This document shows positions 10,701-21,234 of a stretch of DNA of 64,000 nucleotides, in pieces. The notes under the pieces were generated by a model. It made no database searches. It had not been told where the DNA came from and was given only the letters and a program-made list of their open reading frames with translations. Location: the NCBI GenBank assembly GCA_964036045.1, contig OZ038385.1, positions 23,342,353 to 23,406,352 of the forward strand. The letters are read 5' to 3'. Each line of letters opens with the position of its first letter. Within the stretch, counting starts at the first letter, position 1. A program made the position numbers and the translations under genes. Source of the stretch: Eutreptiella sp. 'Long Island Sound 2002'. Taxonomy: Eukaryota; Euglenozoa; Euglenophyceae; Eutreptiales; Eutreptiaceae.

Positions 10701-13700
10701 TCCGGGGGCTCCGTTGGCACAACCGACCAAGGGAAAGGGAAGGGAAGGAGTGTGGTGAGGCCGATGGGCACGGTGGCCTACAGAGGGAAAGGCCAAGGGA
10801 AGGGAAAGGGGAGGGGAGAGGGAAGGTTAGGGCAAGGAGGAAGAGGAAGGTCAAAGGGTGGTGAGAAGCTGATGGGCACCACCGCCTATGGAGGGAAAGG
10901 GTCCAAGGGAAGGGCAGCGAATGGCGATCGGCCAGTAGGCGCCGCCAGCTGCAGACGAGATCATCACACCATGGCGTCATGCCAAAACCCCCCTTACCCC
11001 CCCTCCCTACCTCCGCCCCCTACCTCAAGGTAGGGGGGGCGACTTCGCGCGATATGAGCAAGGTCACTTTTTGTGAAAAAGTTGTGTGTTCAATAGTTCA
11101 AGAATTCAACAGTGCAACAATTCAACAGTCAATCACACTGAACGACACAAGCAATTGACAAAAGTCTCGGACACAGCGGGGCCTGCAAAAGAGTCCTCCA
11201 ACAGCCGCCTCTGCAGAGCATCCAACCCAGAGCCCCTAGATCGGGACTTAGGGCTCCGCAAAACAATAAATTAATGCTTACCGTCTTCTTCTCTCAGCGG
11301 CTGATCCCTGGGCCTTCCCGGCGTTTGTCACCGTTTTGCCGTGATACAACCGGTGGCCCCTCTCTCCACGATTCAAACTCAGAAGACCAGGACACACGGC
11401 TTCACACTGACCACTTGGCCAGACCACTTGCTGGTTCTCAATTAGGGTCTCTGAAGCACCCCACCACTACCACTAGGGCCCCGAACCCACGGTCCCCAAG
11501 CCCAAACCTGGGCCACCGCGTTGAGGGTGTCGGGCAGCTGTTTGTCCACAGTGTTGAAGTCCGTTGAGAAGCGGTTGATGATGCGGCCGAGGGGCGTCGT
11601 GTCGAAAAAAGCTAACGGACAGCGCGCAACGCAGTCAAGCATGCCCTGGTGGAGGGCGCGGGCCGCCCGGACCGCAATGAACCCCATGCACACGTTGGAC
11701 ACCCCGGACAGCGCCATGGAGGCCATGGCGATGGCGACGTAGACCCCGAGGTAGTACCCCACGGGGTGCGCCGCGGATTGGCCGCCGCTGTCGGAGGACC
11801 AGTGGGACAGGAACAGGGCGGCGCAGATCTCGGTCACCTTGGACAGCACCTGCAGCAGCACCAGCACCGCAACCCCCCTGATGCCACACGCCCGCAAGTA
11901 CGCGCCGTAGACGCTCAACCCCACCGCCCCGACCTCACGGTCCTCCGCCTGGATCAACTTGCCCGGGTCTGCGTCACCCTCCCTGAGGCCCGATGCCGCG
12001 CGCCTCGGCAGGTCACTGCCACTACCAGAGCTCAGCCCGCTGGACGTGCACGCGACCAGGGAGTCGTCTCGAGCGCATACGACCAGGGAGTCCTCCGACG
12101 CCCCGGACAGACTCCGATGCAAGGCCTGCCCATTGGGTGTCGCATCTGCGGCTTCCGGGGGCACGTCGGCCGCGGGCGGGCGCATCTCCTCTTGCAGGAA
12201 TCCCGCGGCCGTCAAGTGGTCCAGGGTGCCCTGCGCCTTGATGGCCCGGTCTTTGACGAGGAGGATGTGATGCGCAGCGCTGAGGTACTGCTGCTGGTGC
12301 GTCGCCATGACGACGGTCCGCCCCTGCCCCACGAGCAGCTTCAACACGGCCTCGGAGAAGACGTGCTCGCCCACGTGGGCGTCCAGGGCCGACAGAGGAT
12401 CATCGAGGAGCACGAGGTCGGCCTCGGCGTACAGCGCGCGGGCGATGCTGACCCGCTGCTTCTGACCGCCGCTCAGGTTGATCCCCTTTTCCCCGATCTC
12501 CGTCAGGTCCCGCTGCGGGAGGCTCTCCAGGTCCTGCTCCAACCCGCTGGCGCGGAGCACCGCCGCGTACCGGGCGCAGTCCATGTCGGTCCCGAACAGG
12601 ACGTTGTCGCGCAGGCTCGCGTTGAAGATGGTGGCCTGCTGCGCCACGTACGCGATCCGGCCACGGGTGCGGACCAGCCCCGAGGTGCACGGCACGTCGC
12701 CCAAGATGCTCTTGATGAAGGTGGATTTCCCGGCCGCCACAGGCCCCACGATCATCGTCAGCGTCCCACGCCTGAGACTCGCTGTGAAGGCGAACTCTTC
12801 AGACTGCGGCAAACTCGGATCCGACCCAGTGGGGCCGGGACCTGGCGGGGAGGACGTCGCGGGCTCGTTGTCTCCGAGGCGCCACCGGAACGTGCCGTCG
12901 ACCTGAACGGCATCCCCAGCCACAGCATCGGCGTCGCGGTGCAGGAAGCTGCGATCCATGGTGGGCATGAGCAGGAACGCGATGAGCCGCTTGCCACTCA
13001 CCACCGCGTTGATGCAGGAGGTGATGGCATTGGGCAGGAGCATCATGGGCAGGAGTAGGATATTGAAAAGGGACAAGGCAGTGAAGGCCACATCGGCAGT
13101 CAGCCTGTGTGTGGACCAGAGGGTAAACAACCCGAGCCCGGTGCATGTGACGAGAACCGGGGTGCTGAGCGCCAAGCACAGCCATGCGGCATCGCAGAGC
13201 ATGTACCGCAGCAGGAAGTGCAGCTGGCGGCCACGCTTCGCGGCGATGCGCTCCATGAAGGTGGTCTCCCAAGCGTACAGCTTGATGACCCTGATGCCCT
13301 GGAGGAATTCATTGAGCAGCTTGAGCCGGCCATCGTTCTCCGCAAGCACCTGTTTCTCAAGCTCGGTCGTGCAGCTGCCGAGGAGCAGTTGGATGGGAAC
13401 GAGCACCACGACGCCGAGGAGACTGGCAGGCCCGGCCCAGCCTATGCACCAGTACAGCAGGTACAACGTGATGCCAAGCTGGACGGGGACGGTGAAGCAC
13501 AGGATGGCTTCTTGAAACAGCAGCGCGACGGCGGGGACGTCGACCGACATGTGCCCGACAATGCTGCCGACGCTCACGTCCGCCGGCAAATGCTCCATGT
13601 TGAGAGCCAGGGCCTTGTGGAAGACCATGGACGTGAGCCCGGACCGCACGTTGGTCGCCACACGGATGGTGAGGTAGTCGTACGTCTGCAGCAGCACCGA

Positions 13701-14906
13701 CTGGAGGACGGGGCCCAGGAACAGCAGGGCGGCCAGGACCCAGCCGTTGGCCAAGACGTTGCTGAGACTGGCCGTGGTGGGCGGCTGGAACGCTGGGTTC
13801 TGTCGATCGGACATGAATTGCACGATCCCGCTCAATGCCAGGGGGCCCAGAAAGCCCAGCAAATCTGCGGCTTGGACACACATCCAAGCAACAAGCATCT
13901 GGGGCGCGAATTGCCTCCACAGGGGCCAATGCAGGAGCGCGTTCTGCGCTTGGCCCTTCTGCACGGAGGGCTGCCGCTGCCAGCGCTTGAATATGGCGTT
14001 CCCGTTCCGCATGGCGCTGTCCCGCAGTGGCAGCTTGCCCAGATGGGCCATTTCGAGGGGTTCCTTCTGGGCCGCGACCAACAGCCCCGTGATCCAGCTG
14101 TGTGTGACGCGCGACAGGAAGTTCACCCTGTCGTGCACGTACAGGAGCAGACGATCATCCAGAGACACCGCTACAGCGGGGCTAGGAGTGGAGCAAATTG
14201 TATACTCGCTGTCCAAGTCGTCAAGGGGGAGTCGTGAGTAGCCTCCACGGCGGCACCCTACGTTCCCCATTACGGCACAATCGCAAAGCGACAGGCAAGC
14301 ACTAGTGGCAGTGTAAACAACAGCTACGTAAAAAGGCAGAGCGGGATCATCCACTTGATGGTTGTTGACCAACCAGCGGACCCGCAAGCCGCCTATAGCA
14401 GAGCACATGCTCCAAACAATGGCGGTGGTGCCCAGTAGCCCAAGACAGGGCTGGTAGTCGCCTGCGATCGCGTACAGCAGAAGGCAGTGGGCAACACCGA
14501 AGGCCTGGATGAATGGCGACGCCAATTGAAACCATTGAAATTGCATTAATGTTACAAGTTCGGCAATCTCGACAAACCCACAACCAATCAACACGAATGC
14601 CAAGATCCAGCGCACTTGAAGTGGAATTTGGACCAACAAGGACTCGTCCATTTGCTGTAGATCATCATCATGCGGGTCCTCGTTATCCACGTCTTCACCT
14701 TCACCTTGGATGTGGAGATCCTGGCCCGCCATCTGGGAGCGCTGTAGGACGTACCATATCGCATTGAACCAAATGGCAAGGGCCGCGAGTGCAAACGGGA
14801 TATGTGGTAAGAATCCGATGATGAAACATTGACTCTGCGCGAGTTCCTTCAGATTTGCAGATGGGAACATCAGTCCCATTGATCCACAATACGAAGAATT
14901 GGGCAT
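7729..14906 (-). CDS. ABC transporter, ABCC (MRP) subfamily, full length, two exons
   Basis: Exon 1 runs 14906→11508 (1,133 codons, ATG at 14906). Exon 2 runs 9045→7729 (438 codons plus stop). The donor is CCCAG|GTTTGG, the acceptor CATCAG|GTGGCC, and both are phase 0, giving about 1,571 residues. The order is ABCC-like: an extra N-terminal membrane domain (about residues 25–240), TMD1 (about 340–640), NBD1 with Walker A 'GPVAAGKST' near 720, signature 'LSGGQKQR' near 809 and Walker B 'LVLLDDPLSALD' near 832, then a Ser-rich linker, TMD2 across the intron, and NBD2 with 'GRTGSGKSS' near 1368, 'FSAGQRQ' near 1466 and 'ILCMDEATASVD' near 1490. As usual in ABCC proteins, NBD1 has Asp where the catalytic Glu would be and NBD2 keeps Glu. 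It is expected to be an ATP-driven exporter of organic anions or conjugates in the plasma or vacuolar membrane; the substrate cannot be read from sequence. Confidence 0.93.
9290..9400. repeat. Dispersed 'ATGGCCGGCCGAT' repeat, copy 1
   Basis: Shares 'cgccgggggcccggcattgcc', 'gcgtgcatttcatatgacatg' and 'ATGGCCGGCCGAT' with 10000–10115. A third, more diverged copy lies at 16110–16200. Confidence 0.65.
9417..9500. repeat. (CCCT)n microsatellite
   Basis: About 21 perfect tetranucleotide units. On the minus strand, which is the sense strand of the ABCC intron, this is (AGGG)n, a G-quadruplex-capable purine tract. Confidence 0.97.
9546..9624. repeat. Perfect 35-bp inverted repeat (hairpin)
   Basis: The arm at 9546–9580 is exactly complementary to 9590–9624, with a 9-nt loop. 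The arm begins 'CATTGCCCTTGCCACTGTCC' and ends 'CACACACCTCCCC'. It lies within the ABCC intron, just beside the (CCCT)n tract. No flanking target-site duplication is obvious. Confidence 0.95.
10000..10115. repeat. Dispersed 'ATGGCCGGCCGAT' repeat, copy 2
   Basis: Matches 9290–9400 over 'caccgggggccagcaacgcc', 'gcgtgcatttcacatggcatg' and 'GGCCGGCCGAT'. Confidence 0.65.
10336..10620. repeat. Tandem duplication, about 165-bp unit
   Basis: Units at 10336–10465 and 10503–10620 share 'attgtcaattcgcgtctgca', 'atgccaacagtgtctac', 'gcagacagtgtctac' and 'gcacgggtaaac'. A partial third end ('acaggtaaacga') lies near 10297. Internally the unit repeats a short 'GTGTCTACAA…GCAGAC' motif. Confidence 0.8.
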
Positions 14907-16109
14907 TTGTCAAGAGTTCCTACAGTCGGCAAGGAGGTAGAGAGAGAACGATTCTTGGGATCACCTGTGTTGACAAGCATCCAGCAATCACACGCACTTG
15001 GTTCACTATGGACCGTTGAATGCTGTCAAGAGGTTGGAGGGATGGGTCCGAAAATGACAAACCAGACTCATCACTTGGGTGTTCCAAACACATCTAGCCT
15101 CGCGAGCTGCTTTTGACCCGCCCCCTTCACCCCCCTGCCCTCCCGCACAAGGCTAGCCGCGGCTGGTTGGATATGACTCGGCAGTGTTGGCAACTGCTGG
15201 AAACCGACGGAAACCGACGGAAACCGCTCGCTAGGCCAGGCCAAACCTTGCGGGTCGGCTGGCTAGCTTGGCGGTTGGCTGGTGGTTGGCCCGGCTAGAG
15301 GACCTCCATCGCCTTGAGGAATGACACCACACGCACGGCCACCACCTTGTATCGTGTTGTGCCCTGAAGGCGCTCAACTCCCCCAGTCAGGAAAGGAAGT
15401 CAGAGCTTGTGCCATGGCATGTGCCACGGATTGGTCCAGCTCCTCTGCCTTAGTGTAGCATGCTAGCTCTCATCCTACTCACCACTGGAGCCCCCCCCTC
15501 GGCTAAGAGGCAATATGCTTCCATGGCCCCATGATGTCTCGCCCTCGTCCGGCAAAACCACGTTGATGCAACGATTGCCTCAGCGATCACCACTACCCCA
15601 CCCTTGGCACAGAGTCGCCATCCTGGACCTCCCCTGCCCCTTACCCTTGAGCCTGTCTGCATGGCACTGTTCGTGACCTCCAAGTAGGGTTACCACGGGG
15701 GGCCCAAGCAAGCGAGCGCTGAGCAGGGCTGAGCAGGGCTCACACAGGTCCCCCATGGTAACCCTGCTTGACCTGAATTTCAGTGGATGCTACTCAACTA
15801 TTTGTGGGTGCAGCCTAACTTTCGGTAGACGTGAGTGGACCGGGGCCCGCTCCTAGCATTCCTCGGGGGCTGGGCTCCTGACAGGCTGCTGCAGGAGCTC
15901 CATGCCCTCTTCCCAACCACCACGTAGGCAGACCCAGCCCCCCTCGTGGGAAGGAGAACAAAATGGGGGATGTGGCAATGGATCTCGATGTGCACTTGGA
16001 TGTGGGAGCCAACGAGGACAACGGGTATCTCCTCAGCTAACCTGCCATGGCCCACACTAACCCCGGCAGACCGCACATTCACTGGTCGCACATCCGGTTG
16101 GGCACACTG

Positions 16110-16200
16110 GCTGCCCCGGGTCCCAACCTCTCGACGAGTGCATCCATATGGCATGGCCAACCGATATGTAGAGTCGTTGCAGATGCCATTGCGGTGGTCC
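16110..16200. repeat. Dispersed 'ATGGCCGGCCGAT' repeat, copy 3 (diverged)
   Basis: 'catatggcatggccaaccgat', then 'gtagagtcgttg' and 'gccattgcg', corresponds in order to the 10065–10120 segment in the ABCC intron, with several substitutions. Confidence 0.5.
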
Positions 16201-16809
16201 CCAAGGTGGAATATGACTTGTACTCATATTGGGAATATATATATTACTACACCCCTCTCCCTAAAATCTAGCTAACAAGCAAGCAACAAGCAAGCACCAT
16301 GGGTTTTGACATGTCCAATGAATGCATCAAAGATTTTTTTGTTTTTTTGCTCACATGGCGAGTCCGTGTACAATAGGAGACAAAACGGGAGGCATAACAG
16401 GAGGCAGCATAGGAGGCGGCCACACAAAAATGACACACATCCTTAGTATATGGGTTGGTACAGTGAAACCACGACCAGGATGTGTCACATACACATGGCG
16501 GGCATATATATTTTCTGAAAAGATCACACAACCGGTAGCTTGTGGGAAGGCCCAAAACTTGGATTTGGCAAGGCCACCACTTAGGGTCTAGGATGGCTCG
16601 AGTAGAGTAGAGCCCTTAGTGTTGGGACGGAGCAATGGCCAAAACGGAAAGGAGAAGCACTTGCTTTCTTGTTGCTTGCGTATGATTCATGTTTCATGTT
16701 GTCGGTCACTATCTTGTGCCACGTGTGCATTCTTACGTACATAACATGCAAAACACATGTTGCCTCCTACTTTGCATGGTACATGTCTCCTACCTGCTTC
16801 ATGTTTGAT

Positions 16810-16920
16810 AGGGTGTTGCCTCCTGTCCAAACAGGAAGCAGCCTCCTATCAAACAAGAGGCAGGTACCCATCCAAACAGGAGGCACCTACTATTTGACAA
16901 GAGGTGCCTTTGCCTCCTAT
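16810..16920. repeat. Cluster of short GCCTCCT…AGGAGGC palindromes
   Basis: Repeated pieces such as 'GCCTCCTATCAAACAAGAGGC' and 'gcctcctgtccaaacaggaagc' occur head to tail, each able to fold into a 6–7-bp hairpin. Related 'GGAGGC' strings lie at 16380–16420. Function unknown. Confidence 0.55.
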
Positions 16921-19533
16921 TCTGAAAAATGACACACATATGGGTGGGTGCAACACACGGTCTCCCTCCCACTGGCCACAGTGTGTGCACAACGTGCCCA
17001 AATGTTCTCTCCATCCAGGTTACTGTGTTGTAGGCCGCTTTTGCTCTCATCTATCGGCCCATGATACCCACTCTATACACCTAGTGTGTGTGGTGTTTGC
17101 TGGCATGGGCTAGCAGGGTTGTTGGGGTGTGTAGGGTGGCCAAGTCTTTGCCCTCTTTCACCCAGGCATCGATATTATAGTAGGGTAGTACGTTGTATCA
17201 CTGCAGATCCTTCACAAACCCTTTGACCTGGTTGGACCACCAGTTGCGTGGGTAGCTATGCCACCCAATTCGCCACACGAGGGAGCGTAGATTTACCTCC
17301 AAGCCTAGTAGGTGTGTGTTTGTTAATTGAATGAATTGGGAACGATGGGAGCAATTTTGTTTGCCAGCCATTGCATTCCATACGACTAAAACAACCTATT
17401 TACTGTTTTCTCTTGCAAGACCACTATGTGTATCTGTTCATTCATTCATTCATTTAGAGGCGACTTACGCCCCCGCCTGAGCTTGTCCGTGTGTGTTCAC
17501 ACAGCTGTGTTCTAAGCATAAGCCATGTGTGGCAAGACATCCTGTGCCCCCCCCCATTCCCAACTTACCCTGAACCGGGGGGCAAGGGAGCAAGTCCACG
17601 AACACAAATGGATACGGACGTATGCCTGATGCACAAAAGAGAGCTGCACACGAAGATGCCTTGGTACATTGAGGATGGTGATGCATCATTGAATAAAACT
17701 GAATCGTGCATTTGCTTCGGATGAGTTTCGAGTTGGAGCGTTAGCTATCAACTCGAGGGGCGAAGCTCAAAACGCAACACTAGGCAAAGTGCTGCTCATC
17801 AAAGCATGATAAACCAAAGCAGTGACCCGCAGTGCGTGAAGTGCCATCGTGCGGGATGTTGCTCGACCTTGAGTCCATGTCCCGTACGCATTGACAATCC
17901 TTGTCACCGTTTGTTGCATTCGAAGATATCTCCTCACTCGTGGATGGGAAAGGAATGCACACGTTGATGAGGCACACTAAAGCCAACGGAATGATTGAAT
18001 TAACTTAGCACGGGAGTTGATTGTGCTCGTTTTGAAATTAGGACCGATAAGGTGCAAGGTGCAATTAACGTTTGTCAACGTGCCCGATCATCTACTTTAG
18101 CGAACTCAAAAGATGTTGCCCCAAACAGGAGTAGTGGGGGTGTTCACAAGCAACCACTCAATGTTGTGGCGACCCACCCCTCGTTCCACCTCCCTGCCCA
18201 ATCCTTTGCTTCATTGCAGTCCTTGCGCTTACTTGACCCGGATTCCTTTTTGTTCGTACATATGCATGCGGTGGGTATGAATTGACCGACACTATTTTCA
18301 TCTTGTGAGCACGTGCACGTGTGGGCAAATCAAATGAAAATACATTTTATGGAACGATGGTAGCCAAGTAATGACGACAACGCGAACCCCGCAATAAGAT
18401 ACAATCTCAATGCAATTCCCGACGAGGGCCTAAAACGGCTCTCAAGCTGCAGCTCGGTAAAAAAATTCAATTTTTGTGCCCCTGATTGCCATTTACAGAA
18501 CCGTCTTTGGTCGCAGGACCGTGGAGAACAATTTAAATAGAAATCGCCCTTTTTTAGGCGCTCCAAACCCCACTGCTCCTTTTGAGGCCACCCTACATCG
18601 TGGGATTTTTGCTCGCGGTTTCAATTTTTCCAGATTTCTTTGCATATCCTACATTGCTGGGTTAAAACATGCGATGAGAAAAACGTTTGGCAATGATGAT
18701 CTACGGTATTTATGAGGGCAAGTGCGACGTACCGCGCTTTACACTCGACCAGTCGATCGACGACCACACCCAACGACTCAATACCCAAGTGCATTCGTTC
18801 CATCTTTTTCCAATCTTAAAAAATCTAACCCTAATCCACTAAAAATCAAATTTATTTTAAAAATGACGACCGAGACAATGTTTCTACATTACTTCTGCAG
18901 TTTGACAAGTGGCTTTCCCTTATTCCATCCTGTAGCGAGATCATGACAGTAGATGCAACACTCGACGAAGCCTTCCTTTCTGGCGTTTCTGATTTCATGT
19001 TGCAGCGACAGTGCATGCACACCACAGATGGGCCATGTGTCCTGAGCCAGATACCAATATGAAATATCTGCAGGCCTGGACCTGTGACGTGTGCACCTGG
19101 GCTAGGCTAGGTACCTGTAGGCCTACAGGATACAATCAGGCAAGCGTGTGCAAACATACACACAGCAACGCATGTCGTACCGCCTACAGTGACACAACCA
19201 CACACCGGAGCGATGCTTGCGCAGGCCCGCAGTACACAACTATGGCAGGCATGAGCATCTGCAGGCCTGCATAGCACAGTCGCAGATCTGCAGGCCTGTG
19301 GTACACAAGTACAGAGTGAAGGCAGGAGGGAGGGAAGATGAAGGCTGCTTGGTGTGTCGTGCCCCCTTTATCTTACTGTTGCCTGTCGGGCGTGATAACT
19401 GACCGAGACATCTTTCGGAGTGCCACCCGCTGAAGTCGCGAACATTCCGTTTCAATTTTCCCAGCCACCTGCAGCTGGTTGTGTGCCCTGCTTCGCATAA
19501 GAATGCATTCCTCGTGTCCCAGGCCATCAATGG

Positions 19534-21234
19534 ATGCGGCTGCAATCCAACTTGCTGATTCTGACGTCGCTTGTGGCCTTCACAGTTTTTGTGGCGCATA
19601 CCATCGCCAGAAATTCGTTGTATGCAACTAGCCAGCCAGAGGACTCCCCAAGTCGTCAACTCCTTCAGCAAGGGAATGGGACACAGGGAACGACCGTGGA
19701 GAACGGCAGGGACAGCACGCCATCAAGCCACACAGAAGCTGTTCACTGGTATACCTTTGAAGAGTTCAATAAATCTGGGTATCGGGATGAGTTCCTGCCA
19801 CCTCACAGATGGAAACGCGTAGGTGCAGCTGTGGACGGCTTACTGCACGGAGTCAACAGTCCTTACAACTTTCTGTACCCTGTCCATGCTTATGCCAATC
19901 AATTCAAGTATTTCCAAAAAGCGCATGAGAATCAAATATCAAAAATCTTTGCCTTTCTCCTCAAGAATGGCAACCACAATCGTGAGTTTGTCGTGGATGT
20001 GGGCGCCAACACAGGCTGGTACACCGCACTCTCGGGTTTCTTTGGCTACCACGTGTACTCCATAGATCCGCAACCCATGTGCTCAGCACAACGTTTTGCG
20101 ATGGCATACCATAATAATTATTCAGATCACGTGCACGTGATCCAAAACGGTATTTCTGACGTGCCCACTGAGTTTCGCACTGGGCGCATTTGCAACCCCA
20201 AGTGGGACGTAACTGCCGCTGACCCGGGGAACGTGTCCACAACTGTGAAATTGGATACATTGTTCGACGTAAGATCTGGGGATGCTGTTCTGGTCAAAAT
20301 CGACACAGAAGTATGCTTGATCCATATTGCTGACTCTTGCACGTCGTTTTCCTTCTGTGTTTTTGTTCGAGTAGGTTCCTTTCTCCACGCAGCCCCAATG
20401 GGCAATTTATTGGCTCTCCTGCCCGGAGTTCAGTTGCGCCCCTCCCCCCTGTTTATTGGCGTTCGGAGGCTGGAGCATGTCCGGAACCTGAATTGGTGAC
20501 GCATGGATTGCGGTTGGTTTGACAGAAAATACTCCATGCCCGTCCCGTCCCGTTGCACCAGCCGTGAGGCATGCACAGTGTACGCCACGCGGCACAGGCG
20601 ACAACGTTCGACCCGATGTATGCTTTCTTGGCACCCCTTCTGTCTGCTTGCACAGGGCTCTGAGCACAACGTCATACGCTCCATGCGGAAAGCACTTGAA
20701 AAACAGCGGGTCAAAAACATTATCCTGGAAATATCCACTGTCTCGTGGCGCACTGATATGGTCACGGGTTCAGCTCCGCTCATTGAGCTCGTCACGAAAT
20801 ATGGCTTCGAAGTTATTTTGTTTGAGCTCAAGCGTCTGGCCCCAAGACAATACCGTTATCCCGACGAATTTCGAACTCAACAAATCCGTGTTGGCGCATT
20901 CACACACCAGGACATTTCATACCTGCTGAATGCCACACAGTTGCAGCACCTTCTAAACTACCACAACAAAACCAATTCTTTCGGCCATATCTGGTTCACG
21001 CAAGGGCTCAATTACTCTTTGGTGCCCTTCGAGGAGCGGGATTTGACGTATGAGGAAACCCACACCGAGGGCCGCTCGAGGTGCCGTGTTTTGAAGCTGG
21101 TGGGGCACTGGCATGCGTGCACAGAAGAAGAGTTGAAGCAGCTGGAGGATGACAAGAAAGATAGACGCGAGAAGCGGGCTCAAATCAAGTTAGCAAGAGA
21201 GAATAACGAAACCGTTGCAGACCACTCACCCTGA
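19534..21234 (+). CDS. FkbM-family SAM-dependent methyltransferase, type II membrane protein
   Basis: Exon 1 is 19534–20310 (259 codons) and exon 2 is 20656–21234 (192 codons plus stop), giving 451 residues. The intron has donor ACAGAA|GTATGC and acceptor TTGCACAG|GGC, phase 0. Splicing creates the family motif 'VKIDTEGSEHNVI' across the junction, which supports the model. SAM-binding motif I 'VVDVGANTGWYTAL' is at residues 153–166 and the acidic 'SIDPQ' of motif II near 176. Residues 4–22 are a single uncleaved-looking hydrophobic segment with a short N-terminal tail, so the enzyme probably sits in the Golgi or ER lumen. N-glycosylation sequons occur (near 48, 195 and 233). FkbM relatives O-methylate sugars and other hydroxyls; the acceptor here is unknown. 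The C-terminus is highly charged (EEELKQLEDDKKDRREKR). Confidence 0.88.
20311..20655 (+). other. FkbM intron 1
   Basis: 345-bp GT–AG intron. The frame of exon 1 reads on into it until a stop at 20497–20499, which could mislead an ORF caller. The polypyrimidine tract 'cttctgtctgcttgcacag' precedes exon 2. Confidence 0.85.

Larger units (their letters stand above)
9046..11507 (-). other. ABCC intron 1, 2,462 bp, repeat-filled
   Basis: GT…AG intron between the two ABCC exons, falling early in TMD2 (after '…PDTLNAVAQ', before 'VAISLAVSL'). It contains a (CCCT)n tract, a perfect 35-bp hairpin, two dispersed repeat copies and a 165-bp tandem duplication, all listed separately. No independent gene was seen inside it. 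Confidence 0.85.
14907..19533. other. Intergenic region between ABCC and FkbM genes
   Basis: No frame here has both length and protein-like content. The first few hundred bases should include the ABCC promoter, and the last few hundred the FkbM promoter, as the two genes are divergently transcribed. No TATA or initiator could be assigned. It contains the third dispersed-repeat copy and a cluster of small palindromes, listed separately. Confidence 0.4.

Noticed and set aside
11649-14237. Long plus-strand frames of 469 and 376 codons
   Set aside because: Antisense shadows of ABCC exon 1, which carries Walker A, signature and Walker B motifs on the minus strand.
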